64,000 nt of DNA from Myxococcus landrumus (GTDB taxonomy: Bacteria > Myxococcota > Myxococcia > Myxococcales > Myxococcaceae). Of the stretch, positions 35,479 to 44,431 are shown piece after piece. Under the pieces are notes generated by a model, which ran no database searches, was not told the origin of the DNA, and worked only from the letters and a program-made list of their open reading frames with translations. How positions within the stretch are numbered: position 1 is the first letter of the stretch; every line of letters begins with the position of its first letter. Both the position numbers and the translations under genes were made by a program. Where the stretch lies: NCBI RefSeq assembly GCF_017301635.1, contig NZ_CP071091.1, positions 2,740,001-2,804,000 of the forward strand, given 5' to 3'.

Positions 35479-36704
35479 AGGTAGAGAAGACCGAAGTCGT
35501 CATCATTGGTGCGGGCCCGTCAGGCTCGGTGGCCGCGGGACTCTTGCGCAAACAGGGCCGTCAGGTGCTGATTCTGGAGCGCGAGCAGTTCCCGCGCTTC
35601 TCCATCGGCGAGAGCCTGCTCCCGCAGAGCATGGAGTACATCGAGGAAGCGGGGATGTTGCAGGACGTCGTCGAGGCGGGCTTCCAGTACAAGAACGGCG
35701 CGGCCTTCGTTCGCGGCACCCGGTACACGGAGTTCGACTTCCGGGAGAAGTTCACGCAGGGCTGGGGCACGACGTACCAGGTGCAGCGCGCGCACTTCGA
35801 CCACGTGCTGGCGCTCGCCGCCGAGCGCAAGGGCGCCACGCTGCGCTTCCGCCACACCGTCGAGTCCGTCGACGTCTCGGGCGCCACCCCGGAGCTGACC
35901 GTGCGCTCGCCCGAGGGCGAGACGTACCGCGTCCAGGCCCGCTTCCTGCTCGACGCCAGCGGCTTCGGCCGCGTGCTGCCCCGGCTCCTCTCGCTGGAGA
36001 CGCCGTCGAACTTCCCAGTGCGCGGCGCGCTCTTCACCCACGTGGAGGACCGCGTGGCCCCGGGCACCTTCGACCGGACGAAGATTCGCATCACCACGCA
36101 TCCCAAGCACGTGCACGTCTGGTACTGGACCATCCCCTTCTCCAACGGCCGTTGCTCGTTGGGCGTGGTGGCCAAGCGCGAGTACCTGGAGCAGTTCCAG
36201 GGCACGGAGACCGAGCGGCTCAAGGCCATCGTCGCGGAGGACCCGGAGCTGACCAAGCTGCTCAAGGACGCCGTCTGGGACACGCCCGCGCGCGCCATCA
36301 CCGGCTACGCGGCGAACGTGAAGTCCCTGTGGGGCAACGGCTTCGCGCTGCTGGGCAACGCGGGGGAGTTCCTGGACCCTGTGTTCTCCTCGGGCGTCAC
36401 CATCGCCGTGAAGTCCGCGAGCCTCGCGGCCCGGTGCATCGCCCGCTCGTTCGCGGGAGAGACGGTGGACTGGGAGCGCGACTACGCGGTGCCGCTCAAG
36501 TCCGGCGTGGACACGTTCCGCACCTTCGTCGAGTCCTGGTACGAGGGCGGCTTCCAGGACGTCATCTTCCACCCCAACTCCTCGCCCGAGATTCGCAAGA
36601 TGATCTCCTCCATCCTCGCGGGCTACGCCTGGGACAAGGAGAACCCCTTCGTGGCCGACAGCAAGCGCCGGCTCGGAGTGCTCGAGAAGCTGTGCGCGCC
36701 CTGA
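35475..36704 (+). CDS. Flavin-dependent halogenase-type FAD monooxygenase, aryl polyene operon
   Basis: 409 residues from GTG 35475. The FAD Rossmann loop is VVIIGAGPSGSVAAGLL; LDASGFGRVL is the second flavin motif. Halogenase hallmarks are present: the W-x-W-x-I-P motif at 216-221 (WYWTIP) and Lys73 in FQYKNGAAF, matching the catalytic lysine of carrier-protein and phenol halogenases such as PltA and CmlS. Related genes occur in xanthomonadin clusters, where the pigment is brominated. It should halogenate the aryl head while ACP-bound. A geranylgeranyl-reductase-like dehydrogenase is the alternative, but it would lack the WxWxIP motif. Confidence 0.82.
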   Translation: MKVEKTEVVIIGAGPSGSVAAGLLRKQGRQVLILEREQFPRFSIGESLLPQSMEYIEEAGMLQDVVEAGFQYKNGAAFVRGTRYTEFDFREKFTQGWGTTYQVQRAHFDHVLALAAERKGATLRFRHTVESVDVSGATPELTVRSPEGETYRVQARFLLDASGFGRVLPRLLSLETPSNFPVRGALFTHVEDRVAPGTFDRTKIRITTHPKHVHVWYWTIPFSNGRCSLGVVAKREYLEQFQGTETERLKAIVAEDPELTKLLKDAVWDTPARAITGYAANVKSLWGNGFALLGNAGEFLDPVFSSGVTIAVKSASLAARCIARSFAGETVDWERDYAVPLKSGVDTFRTFVESWYEGGFQDVIFHPNSSPEIRKMISSILAGYAWDKENPFVADSKRRLGVLEKLCAP

Positions 36705-37258
36705 TTGCCAGCCTGGCCCTGCTCGGCCTTGCTTCCTGCGCCACCCCAGCGCCACGACCCGTGGCGCCGGAGGTGGCGTTGCCGTCGCTCGCGCTGTCGC
36801 CCTCGGACTTCGGCGGCAGTGTGAGCCTGTCGCAACAACTGAGCTTCGCGCACGAGATGGACCCGGGTGGGCCGCGTTCGCTGGAGGCCCTGGTGGAGAT
36901 CGACGCCTCGGCGGTGCGGCTGGCCGGGTTCGCGTTGAGCCAGCGGGTCATCACCCTCCAGTGGGATGGCGCGCGGCTGGAAGAGGAGCGCGACGCGCGG
37001 GTGCCCGCGCAGTTCCAATCCCGGACCGTGATTCGGGACCTCCAGCTCGTCTACTGGCCCGCCGCCACGGTGCGCGCGGCGCTGCCCGAGGGCTGGACGC
37101 TGGAGGACTCCCCGGGACAGCGCGTGCTGCGCCAGGGGGACAAGGAATGGCTATTGGTGCGTTATGCTGGCCAACCCCCTTGGGTCGGCCGCGCGGAGCT
37201 GGTCAACCTGGCGGAGCACTACCGGCTGACCATCGAGTCACGCCTCTCGGAGGAATGA
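36692..37258 (+). CDS. DUF3261-type lipoprotein, aryl polyene operon
   Basis: 188 residues from GTG 36692, 13 bp inside the halogenase gene. Lipobox LLGLASCAT. The mature part (SLSQQLSFAHE, LVEIDASAVRLAGFALSQRVITLQWDG, LVYWPAATVRAALPEGW, EHYRLTIESRL) fits the DUF3261 proteins that accompany LolA- and MMPL-type genes in aryl polyene clusters. Its similarity in role to LolB, the outer-membrane acceptor, is an inference. The ketosynthase gene begins 4 bp after it. Confidence 0.78.
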   Translation: MRALIASLALLGLASCATPAPRPVAPEVALPSLALSPSDFGGSVSLSQQLSFAHEMDPGGPRSLEALVEIDASAVRLAGFALSQRVITLQWDGARLEEERDARVPAQFQSRTVIRDLQLVYWPAATVRAALPEGWTLEDSPGQRVLRQGDKEWLLVRYAGQPPWVGRAELVNLAEHYRLTIESRLSEE

Positions 37259-37262
37259 GCCC

Positions 37263-38444
37263 ATGTCTCCGCCCGTCTTCTTGAACGACCTGGGCCTGGT
37301 GTGCGCCCTGGGTGTGGGCCGCCACGAGGTCGCCCAGGCCCTCTTCGGTGACCAGCCCACCGGCGTGGCCCCGAGCCCCGACTTCGCGGACCGCACGCTC
37401 CACGTCGGGCACGTCACCGCGCCGCTCGTCTCCACGGACGCGCTGCCGGTGCCGCTGCGCAGTCGCAACAACGCACTGCTGCTCACCGCGCTGGAGCAGA
37501 TCCGCCCCGCGGTGGACGACGCCCTGCGGCGATATGGCCCGGAGCGCGTGGCCGTGGTGTTGGGCACCAGCACCTCCGGCATCGGCGAGAGTGAAGCCGC
37601 CATCTTCACGCATGAGGCCTCGGGCCAGCTCCCCGGTCACTTCGACGTGCGGCAGCAGGAGCTGGGCTCTCCCGCGCTGGCCCTCACCCACGTGCTGGGC
37701 ACACTGGGTCCCTCGTTCGTCATCTCCACCGCGTGCTCCTCCAGCGCCAAGTCCCTGGCCACCGCGGCGCGGCTGCTCCGCACGGGGATGGCCGATGCCG
37801 TCATCACCGGTGGCGCGGATGCGCTGTGCCGCTTCACCGTGGCGGGCTTCTCGTCGCTCGACTCGGTGAGCGACGCGCGCTGCAACCCGATGAGCGTCCA
37901 CCGCAAGGGCATCAACATCGGCGAGGCCGCGGCCCTGTTCCTGATGACCCGCGAGCCGGGGCCGGTGCACCTCGCGGGCTGGGGCGAGTCCTCGGACGCC
38001 CACCACCTCTCCGCGCCCGAGCCGGGCGGCCGAGGCGCCATCATCGCCATGCGGACCGCCCTGGAGCGCGCGGGCATCGCTCCGGGCGACGTGGGCTACG
38101 TCAACCTGCACGGCACCGCGACGCCCCAGAACGACGCGATGGAGAGCCGCGCCGTGCAGGCGCTCTTGGGCAATGGCGTGCCGTGCAGCTCCACGAAGCC
38201 GCTCACTGGCCACACGCTGGGCGCGGCGGGGGCGCTCGAAGCCGCGCTGTGCTGGCTCACCCTCACGGACGAGGCCCACGGGCGGCTGCCGCCCCACTGG
38301 TGGGATGGCGAGGCGGACCCATCCCTCCCCGCCCTCTCCCTGGTGAAGCCTGGGACGGCGTTGGGCCAGCCTCCGCGCTATGTCCTGAGCAACTCGTTCG
38401 CCTTTGGCGGCAGCAACGCCGCGCTCCTTCTGGGAAGGGCCTGA
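37263..38444 (+). CDS. Beta-ketoacyl synthase, aryl polyene elongation (ApeO-like)
   Basis: 393 residues. The active-site triad is Cys158 (STACSSSAK), His283 (NLHGTAT) and His317 (KPLTGHTLGAAG). It condenses malonyl-ACP with the growing chain. In E. coli the homologous ApeO works as a heterodimer with the chain-length factor ApeC, here 24697-25425. The stop shares one base with the next start (TGATG). Confidence 0.9.
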   Translation: MSPPVFLNDLGLVCALGVGRHEVAQALFGDQPTGVAPSPDFADRTLHVGHVTAPLVSTDALPVPLRSRNNALLLTALEQIRPAVDDALRRYGPERVAVVLGTSTSGIGESEAAIFTHEASGQLPGHFDVRQQELGSPALALTHVLGTLGPSFVISTACSSSAKSLATAARLLRTGMADAVITGGADALCRFTVAGFSSLDSVSDARCNPMSVHRKGINIGEAAALFLMTREPGPVHLAGWGESSDAHHLSAPEPGGRGAIIAMRTALERAGIAPGDVGYVNLHGTATPQNDAMESRAVQALLGNGVPCSSTKPLTGHTLGAAGALEAALCWLTLTDEAHGRLPPHWWDGEADPSLPALSLVKPGTALGQPPRYVLSNSFAFGGSNAALLLGRA

Positions 38445-38908
38445 TGCGCACGCCCATCACCTTCGACATCTCCGAGATTGTCCCCCACGCCGACCGCATG
38501 CGGCTCATCGACCGCGCGGTGGAGGGTGACGAGGAGAGCCTCGTCGCCGAAGTGACGATTCGCGAGGACTGCCTGTTCCAGGAGTCCGGCACCGTGGGCG
38601 GCTGGGTGGGTATCGAGTTCATGGCACAGGCCATCGCGGCCTACGCGGGCTGGCGGCAGCGCCTTCGCGGGGAGCCCCAGCCCCTGGGATTCCTGCTGGG
38701 CACGCGCAAGTACGAGTGCCACCGCCCCACGTTCAAGGTGGGCGAGCACCTGCGCATCGAGGTCCGCCGGCAGTTCTGGACGGACAATGGGATGAGCCAG
38801 TTCGACTGCACCCTGGGGATTGAGGGAGAGACGGTGGCCACGGCGGCGCTGACGGTGTTCCAGCCTCCGGCCTCGTTTGACGTGACGAAGGTGGGCAAGG
38901 ATGAGTGA
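38444..38908 (+). CDS. 3-Hydroxyacyl-ACP dehydratase, aryl polyene pathway (ApeP-like)
   Basis: 154 residues, hot-dog fold: EIVPHADRMRLIDRAVEGD and VGGWVGIEFMAQAIAAYAGWRQ, where FabA/ApeP enzymes place the catalytic His and Glu. It removes water from the beta-hydroxyacyl chain in each cycle, probably as a heterodimer with the hot-dog domain fused to the ligase (27277-28971). Overlaps the ketoreductase gene by 8 bp. Confidence 0.85.
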   Translation: MRTPITFDISEIVPHADRMRLIDRAVEGDEESLVAEVTIREDCLFQESGTVGGWVGIEFMAQAIAAYAGWRQRLRGEPQPLGFLLGTRKYECHRPTFKVGEHLRIEVRRQFWTDNGMSQFDCTLGIEGETVATAALTVFQPPASFDVTKVGKDE

Positions 38909-39632
38909 GAAGACGGTGCTGGTGACGGGCTCGAGCCGAGGCATCGGCCGCGCCATTGCCCTGCGGCTGGCGAAGGATGGCTTCGACGTGGTGGTGCACT
39001 GCCGCTCGAAGGTGGAGGAGGCGGAGGCGGTGGCCGCTCAAATCCGTGAGCAGGGCCGAGCCTCCCGCGTCCTGCGCTTCGACGTGGCCGACCGCGCGGA
39101 GACGGAGCGGGTCCTCGCCTCGGACCTCGAGGCGCACGGCTGCTACTACGGCGTGGTGTGCAACGCGGGCATCGCCCGAGACAACGCCTTCCCCGCCATG
39201 CCCGCAGAGGACTGGGACGCGGTGATTCACACCAACCTGGACGCGTTCTACAACGTGCTCAACCCCCTCTGCATGCCGCTGGTCCGCAGGCGCAAGCCCG
39301 GGCGCATCGTCACGCTGGCTTCCGTCTCCGGCCTCATCGGGAACCGGGGCCAGGTGAACTACAGCGCGGCGAAGGCGGGCATCATCGGCGCGACGAAGGC
39401 GCTGGCGGTGGAGCTGGCCAGCCGGAGCATCACGGTGAACTGCGTGGCGCCGGGGCTCATCGACACGGAGATGGTGGAGCCCCACGTCGTCGAGGAGGCG
39501 CTGAAGATGATTCCGGCCCGGCGCATGGGCAAGCCCGAGGAGGTCGCCGCCGCGGTGAGCTTCCTGATGAGCGAGGATGCGGGCTACGTCACGCGGCAGG
39601 TCATTTCGGTGAACGGGGGACTGTTCGGATGA
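38901..39632 (+). CDS. 3-Oxoacyl-ACP reductase, SDR type (ApeQ/FabG-like)
   Basis: 243 residues. Short-chain dehydrogenase motifs in order: NADPH loop VTGSSRGIGRAIAL, NAGIARD, ASVSGLIGNRGQVNYSAAKAG (Ser, Tyr-x3-Lys catalytic set) and CVAPGLIDTEMV. It reduces the beta-keto group in each round of polyene extension. Overlaps the dehydratase by 8 bp and the next ketosynthase by 4 bp. Confidence 0.92.
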   Translation: MSEKTVLVTGSSRGIGRAIALRLAKDGFDVVVHCRSKVEEAEAVAAQIREQGRASRVLRFDVADRAETERVLASDLEAHGCYYGVVCNAGIARDNAFPAMPAEDWDAVIHTNLDAFYNVLNPLCMPLVRRRKPGRIVTLASVSGLIGNRGQVNYSAAKAGIIGATKALAVELASRSITVNCVAPGLIDTEMVEPHVVEEALKMIPARRMGKPEEVAAAVSFLMSEDAGYVTRQVISVNGGLFG

Positions 39633-40867
39633 AGCGGGTCGTCGTCACGGGTGTGGGTGCCCTGAGTCCCCTGGGCCATGACTGGCCTCAGGTGGAGGCT
39701 CGGCTGAAGTCGCTGCGCAATGCCGTGCAGGTCATCGAGGACTGGAAGCAGTACGACGGGCTCAATACCCAGGTGGGTGCTCCCGCCGCGCCCTTCGAGC
39801 TGCCGCCGCAGACGTACTCACGCAAGACGATGCGCGGCATGGGCCGGGTGGCGCTGCTGGCGACGCGCGCCAGTGAGCTCGCGCTCGTCGACGCGGGGCT
39901 GCTGGGAGACCCGCTCCTGTCGAGCGGGAAGATGGGCGTGTCCTACGGCTCGTCCACGGGCTCTCCGCCCGCCATCGCCGACTTTGGCCGGATGCTGATG
40001 GCGAAGTCGACCGAGGGCATCACCGCCACGTCCTACGTGCGGTCCATGTCCCATACGGCCGCGGTGAACATCGGCGTCTTCTTCGGCCTCACCGGGCGCA
40101 TCATCACCTCCTCGAGCGCTTGTACTTCCGGCAGCCAGGGCATCGGCTACGCCTACGAGGCCATCAAGATGGGCCGGCAGGTGGCGATGCTCGCGGGAGG
40201 CGCCGAGGAGCTGGACGCCACGGGCGCCGCGGTGTTCGACACCCTGTTCGCCACCAGCACGAAGAACAACGCCACCCCGGAGCTGACGCCTCGGCCCTTC
40301 CACGCGCAGCGCGACGGCCTGGTGCTGGGTGAAGGCGCCTGCACGCTGGTGCTGGAGGAGCTGGAGCACGCCCGGGCCCGAGGCGCTCGCATCTACGCGG
40401 AGCTGGTGGGCTACGGCACCAACAGCGACGGTCGGCACATCACCCAGCCCCACTCGGAGACCATGGCCCAGGCCATGCGGCTGGCCCTGGAGGACGCGGC
40501 GCTGGAGCCGGGCGTCGTCGCGTATGTGAATGCGCACGGCACGGCCACCGACACGGGCGACGTCGCGGAGAGCGCGGCCACGCACCAGGTGTTCGGTGAG
40601 CGGATGCCGATTTCATCCCTCAAGAGCTACATGGGCCACACCCTGGGCGCGTGCGGTGCGCTGGAGGCGTGGATGACCATCGAGATGATGCGGAGCGGCT
40701 GGTTCGCGCCCACGCTGCACCTGGACGCGGCCTCCGTGGACCCACGCTGCGCCCCGCTGGACTACGTGACAGGCGATGGACGAAGAATCGAGACCGAAGT
40801 CGTCATGTCGAACAACTTCGCCTTCGGCGGCATCAACACGTCGTTGATCTTCCGCCGGTGGCACTGA
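39629..40867 (+). CDS. Beta-ketoacyl synthase II type (ApeR/FabF-like)
   Basis: 412 residues. Active site Cys165 (TSSSACTSGSQGIG), His in NAHGTATDTGD and His in YMGHTLGACGAL. In E. coli the corresponding ApeR starts or extends the chain independently of the ApeO/ApeC pair. Eleven base pairs separate it from the last gene of the operon. Confidence 0.92.
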   Translation: MKRVVVTGVGALSPLGHDWPQVEARLKSLRNAVQVIEDWKQYDGLNTQVGAPAAPFELPPQTYSRKTMRGMGRVALLATRASELALVDAGLLGDPLLSSGKMGVSYGSSTGSPPAIADFGRMLMAKSTEGITATSYVRSMSHTAAVNIGVFFGLTGRIITSSSACTSGSQGIGYAYEAIKMGRQVAMLAGGAEELDATGAAVFDTLFATSTKNNATPELTPRPFHAQRDGLVLGEGACTLVLEELEHARARGARIYAELVGYGTNSDGRHITQPHSETMAQAMRLALEDAALEPGVVAYVNAHGTATDTGDVAESAATHQVFGERMPISSLKSYMGHTLGACGALEAWMTIEMMRSGWFAPTLHLDAASVDPRCAPLDYVTGDGRRIETEVVMSNNFAFGGINTSLIFRRWH

Positions 40868-40878
40868 CGGAGCACTCA

Positions 40879-41331
40879 ATGAAGAAGCCCCTGTTGCTGT
40901 CGCTGCTCGCGCTCACCGTGTCCAGCCCGGCCCTGGCGCGGGACACCGTCTACATGATTCCGCTCAAGTCGGTCCTGGAGATGCCCCAGGCCAAGGACAA
41001 GCTGGACGGCTCGGTGAAGTTCTACCTGGCGGGCTCGAAGACGCCCTCCGTCCAGGAGGAGCTGGGCTCGGAGACCTCCAACAAGAAGACCAACGGCGTG
41101 GGCAAGTCGGACGAGGAGGGCTGCAAGTGGGCCACCCTGTCGGCGCTGATTTCGCTCCAGGAAGGCGCCAAGAAGCGCGGCGCCAACGCCGTGGTCAACA
41201 TCGTCAGCTACTACAAGAAGAACGAGCTGCAGAACGCGACCGAAATCGAGTGCCACGCCGGCTCGTTCGTCGTGGGCGTCACGCTCAAGGGGACCTACGC
41301 GAAGGTCGCCGGCAAGGGTGGCGCGAAGTAG
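40879..41331 (+). CDS. Small periplasmic protein at the end of the aryl polyene operon
   Basis: 150 residues from ATG 40879 with signal peptide MKKPLLLSLLALTVSSPALA. The mature part is basic, with GSVKFYLAGSKTPSVQEELG, CKWATLSALISLQEGAKKRGANAVVNIVSYYKKN and a Cys pair. Proteins like this are commonly annotated excinuclease-like by error and recur at the end of xanthomonadin and aryl polyene operons. It may assist export or folding of the polyene machinery; the function is unknown. Confidence 0.72.
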   Translation: MKKPLLLSLLALTVSSPALARDTVYMIPLKSVLEMPQAKDKLDGSVKFYLAGSKTPSVQEELGSETSNKKTNGVGKSDEEGCKWATLSALISLQEGAKKRGANAVVNIVSYYKKNELQNATEIECHAGSFVVGVTLKGTYAKVAGKGGAK

Positions 41332-41344
41332 CACTCCGCCACCG

Positions 41345-41380
41345 GGCGGATGAGGCGAGCAGTCCCTCGCTTCATCCGCC
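41345..41380. terminator. Bidirectional hairpin terminator after the aryl polyene operon
   Basis: A 15-bp stem with one mismatch, GGCGGATGAGGCGAG (41345-41359) with CTCGCTTCATCCGCC (41366-41380), loop of 6 nt. It sits in the 63-bp gap between the convergent operon end and the membrane-protein gene 41395-41889. There is no T-run, but GC-rich hairpins of this kind are common terminators in high-GC genomes. Confidence 0.6.
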
Positions 41381-41394
41381 AGGGCGTCAGGTGA

Positions 41395-41889
41395 CTACGC
41401 TTCCTCGCCGTAGAAGCGCTGGGAGTAGCGGTCACACAGCTCCAGGTACTCGTCGCTCGTCATGTCGAGCGCGAAGACTCGCAGCGCCTTGCGCTTGGGC
41501 TTCTTGAGCCGCGTCTTGATGGAGACGTACCGGCCCGTGGGGATGCCCATGTAGGACTGGCTGAGGTACGTGTTCTCCTCGATGTCACCCCAGCCGATGA
41601 GCAGCCCGTCGGGGAAGAGGATGCCGTCCGAGCCAATCACCAGCACCGGGGTGTTCAGGTTGGTGAGCCCCCGGATGCAGCCGATGAGCATCCAGACCAT
41701 CGTCGCGGCGATGGCCGCCATCAGCCAGCCCGCGTTCGACTTGGAGATGGCGACGACGGAGAGCGCGATGGCACCCATGCTCACCACGGACCAGAGGAGG
41801 GTCCCCGCGATGAGCTTGTTGCGCGAGTAATAGAACTCGTGAGGCTTCTCAGCCTTCGCCTTTGACTTCGGAGAGCGATAGATTTCCAT
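41395..41889 (-). CDS. Membrane protein with a PH-like domain, function unknown
   Basis: 164 residues from ATG 41889. Two adjacent membrane helices (LIAGTLLWSVVSMGAIALSVV, AGWLMAAIAATMVWMLIGCI) are followed by a beta-rich soluble domain (TPVLVIGSDGILFPDGLLIGWGDIEENTYL, SIKTRLKKPKRKALRVF). The VIGSDGI-x-x-x-GLLIGWGDI pattern is typical of bacterial PH-like domains. It lies 30 bp after the next upstream gene on the same strand, also a membrane protein of PH-like pattern, so the two may be related and co-transcribed. Confidence 0.65.
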   Translation of the reverse strand: MEIYRSPKSKAKAEKPHEFYYSRNKLIAGTLLWSVVSMGAIALSVVAISKSNAGWLMAAIAATMVWMLIGCIRGLTNLNTPVLVIGSDGILFPDGLLIGWGDIEENTYLSQSYMGIPTGRYVSIKTRLKKPKRKALRVFALDMTSDEYLELCDRYSQRFYGEEA

Positions 41890-41919
41890 GATGAGATGTC
41901 TTTGATGGGTGAAGAGGAA

Positions 41920-42588
41920 TCAGCTCTCGAGACGGGCAGAGAGATAGGCCAGGAGGACGGGGGCGTTGACGATCTTCTCCTCGTCAATCTTGTGAACCCT
42001 GCCGTTGGCCGTGAGGAACAACGTGCGTGAGGCGACGCCGCTGTCATCCGAGTCCTGGAAACGGATGCTGTCGATGTCTTCCCACTGGAACAGCTTGCGC
42101 TTGAGCGCCAGCCCGTCCTCGCTGAGCGTCAGCGGGCCGAACGGGACCTCCTCACCGGCGACCACCTGCCGGTGGACGCGCGGGAGCAGGGTCGAGATGA
42201 CGCGCTCGGTGACATGCTCCTCGAGGTGGTCCGCGTCGCTCCACAGGTGCATCCGCAGCCGGTACTTCCCGTGGCTGTGCCGGAAGTCCATCCGGTCCTG
42301 GTCATGGTTGCGGACCACGGACTGCAGGTCCTTCCACAGCAGGGACGCCTTGCCCGAGCGAAGCCCCTGCGCGTCCACCACCAGCAAGCGGGGCGACAAG
42401 GCCCAGAAGAAGAAGTCGATGCCCCGCCACCCCAGCATGTAGAGCCCGGAGGGGATTCCGAGCAGCAGGAGGAAGAACCCGAACTGGCTGCGCAGCAGGG
42501 TTCGAATCACCACGCCTGGCAGCAGGTAGATGGAGACGGACTCCAGCAACGCCGCCGAGGACAGGTAGATGAGGACAAACCCCATCAA
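41920..42588 (-). CDS. Membrane protein of unknown function (DUF6585-like pattern)
   Basis: 222 residues as drawn from TTG 42588/ATG 42585. N-terminal helices (MGFVLIYLSSAALLESVSIYLLPG, FGFFLLLLGIPSGLYMLG) are followed by two beta-rich domains with repeated DAQGLR/SEDGLALKRKLFQWEDIDSI patterns. No ribosome site precedes this start. A CTG at 42639, in frame and 7 nt after GGGAG, would add 17 residues (LKHSYVLVFPRYTLHWV) and may be the real start. Paired with 41395-41889. Confidence 0.6.
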   Translation of the reverse strand: MMGFVLIYLSSAALLESVSIYLLPGVVIRTLLRSQFGFFLLLLGIPSGLYMLGWRGIDFFFWALSPRLLVVDAQGLRSGKASLLWKDLQSVVRNHDQDRMDFRHSHGKYRLRMHLWSDADHLEEHVTERVISTLLPRVHRQVVAGEEVPFGPLTLSEDGLALKRKLFQWEDIDSIRFQDSDDSGVASRTLFLTANGRVHKIDEEKIVNAPVLLAYLSARLES

Positions 42589-42678
42589 GACCCAGTGGAG
42601 GGTGTAGCGGGGGAAGACCAGGACGTACGAGTGCTTCAGGGGACTACTCCCAGCGGGCCGAGATGGGCGGACGAACTT

Positions 42679-42692
42679 AACGAATGTTCGTT
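42679..42692. promoter_or_regulatory. Perfect 14-bp palindrome, TetR-like operator
   Basis: AACGAATGTTCGTT is a perfect palindrome, similar to TetR-family operators. On the minus strand a TATAGA -10-like element lies just upstream of it, so the site would cover the transcription start of the 41920-42588 gene. No TetR gene is in the window, so the repressor would act in trans. Confidence 0.45.
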
Positions 42693-42829
42693 TCCCATCT
42701 ATAGCCAGATGCGGGCGCTAATTCGACCCTGAAGCAGCCCTCCGTGACGAATCCGAGCGCCGAATCGCTGGACATGCGGCGGAAGCGGCGCTGTCTCGGA
42801 TTCCGAGGGACCGAGGTGGAGCAGGCCCG

Positions 42830-44431
42830 TCACCGGGTGCCGGTCGGCGCCAGGTCCAGTCCGTTCTTGCGGTGCAGCCGCTGGAGGAACTCGTGGTTGG
42901 TGGGCAAGTCCCTGAGCAGCGCCTGCTGCTGGAGCTTCACGCGCTGGAACGCCTCCTCCGCGTGCGCCACCGACGACGGCCGGTACTTCAGCGTCGTCAA
43001 CGGCTGCTCCGGCATCCACCCCATTCCCGACAACACGCAGTAGTAGCTGCTGTTCGTCCAGAAGTTCCGGAACTCCGTCTCGAAGTTCCCGTAGTACGCC
43101 TCTTCTCCCGACACAGGCATGTTCACCGTCAGCCCGGCCTTCCACGTCTCCAGCTTGTCCTTCAGCGCGTCCGAAATCTTCAAGTCATTCTTGTTCGCCA
43201 GCCAGAATGCCGTGTCGTCCCTCGACGACGTGAGGAAGTGCGCCTGCAGGAAGTCCCTCGTGTCGTCGAACATCATCTCAATCTCTCGATTGAACCGGTC
43301 CACCAGCACCGGGTTGAACCCCTTGTCTGGGAAGTGCTTCGCCAGTTGATAAATCGACGCCGTGATGAAGTAGATGCCCGTCGACTCCAGTGGCTCCACG
43401 AAGCACGACGCCAGCCCGATGCTCACGCAGTTCTTCACCCACGCCCGCCGGTTTCGTCCCACCCGGAAGCGGATGCGATTGAACGCTGTCTTCTCCGGGT
43501 CCAGCCCCCACTTCGCGGAGAACTCGCGGATGGCTTCATCTTGCGAGCAGAAGTCGCTCGAGTACACGTACCCCGTCCCGAAGCGCCCCAGCATCGGAAT
43601 CTTCCACATCCATCCGTGTTTCGACGCTATCGCCGACGTGTACGGCTCGATTCCGAACCGCGCATCATCATGCTCGATGGCCGTCGCCACCGCGCTGTTG
43701 CACAGCAGGTGGTCGCTCATGTCGAGGAATGGCTCTTCCATCGCCTGGTTGATGAGCAGGCCCCGGAAGCCGCTGCAGTCCACGAAGAGGTCTCCCGCCA
43801 GCACCCGGCCGCCTCGGGTGTGCAGCGCCTTGATGTGGCCCTCGGGCGTCTTCTCCACTGACGCCAGCTCGTCCACCACGTGCTTCACGCCCCACCCTGT
43901 CGACAGCCTCCTCAGGTAGTCCGCCACCAACTGCGCGTCGAAGTGCCACGCGTAGTTCACCGCGGGCTGTCCATCCCGGAACCTCGGCGCCAGCTTCGCG
44001 TCCATCATCGGCGGCTCGCGGTAGCACGCGTAATCCACCTGCTCGTCAGTCGTTGCCCGCCCCTCGTTGCGCAGCACCCAGTAGTGAGACAACGGGATGT
44101 TGTCCACGTTCGGGATGAGTCCGAACGCGTGGTAGAAGTGATTGTCCGGCACCCCCGGCTCCTTCTTGCGCCAGTTGACGAACTTCACCGCCGTCTTGAA
44201 GGCCGCGTTGCACTCGCGCATCCACTCGTCTTCCGGGATGCCCAGCCGGTCGAAGAAGACTCGCTGCAGGTTGGGGACCGTCGCCTCCCCCACCCCAATC
44301 CTCGGAATGGTGGCGGCCTCCAGCAGCGTCACCTGGACGGTCCCCTCGAAGACCTTCTGCAGGTAGGCCGCCGCCATCCACCCCGCCGTCCCGCCTCCCA
44401 GAATCACCACTTCACGAATCGCGGTGTCCAC
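42830..44431 (-). CDS. Tryptophan halogenase-family FAD-dependent halogenase, copy 1
   Basis: 533 residues from GTG 44431, preceded by GAGGAGGGGAC. Motifs at positions that match PrnA/RebH numbering: GGGTAGW (12-18), catalytic Lys79 ([10 protein letters not shown]), His101/Phe103, WMWKIP (274-279) and Glu346 (FVEPLESTG). The C-terminal Trp-clamp [15 protein letters not shown] is conserved, but Ser462 occupies the place of an Asn seen in PrnA and RebH. These enzymes use FADH2 and O2 to make hypohalous acid and chlorinate or brominate an indole. A flavin reductase is needed and is not encoded nearby. It is almost identical to the copy at 48310-49911. Confidence 0.93.
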   Translation of the reverse strand: MDTAIREVVILGGGTAGWMAAAYLQKVFEGTVQVTLLEAATIPRIGVGEATVPNLQRVFFDRLGIPEDEWMRECNAAFKTAVKFVNWRKKEPGVPDNHFYHAFGLIPNVDNIPLSHYWVLRNEGRATTDEQVDYACYREPPMMDAKLAPRFRDGQPAVNYAWHFDAQLVADYLRRLSTGWGVKHVVDELASVEKTPEGHIKALHTRGGRVLAGDLFVDCSGFRGLLINQAMEEPFLDMSDHLLCNSAVATAIEHDDARFGIEPYTSAIASKHGWMWKIPMLGRFGTGYVYSSDFCSQDEAIREFSAKWGLDPEKTAFNRIRFRVGRNRRAWVKNCVSIGLASCFVEPLESTGIYFITASIYQLAKHFPDKGFNPVLVDRFNREIEMMFDDTRDFLQAHFLTSSRDDTAFWLANKNDLKISDALKDKLETWKAGLTVNMPVSGEEAYYGNFETEFRNFWTNSSYYCVLSGMGWMPEQPLTTLKYRPSSVAHAEEAFQRVKLQQQALLRDLPTNHEFLQRLHRKNGLDLAPTGTR

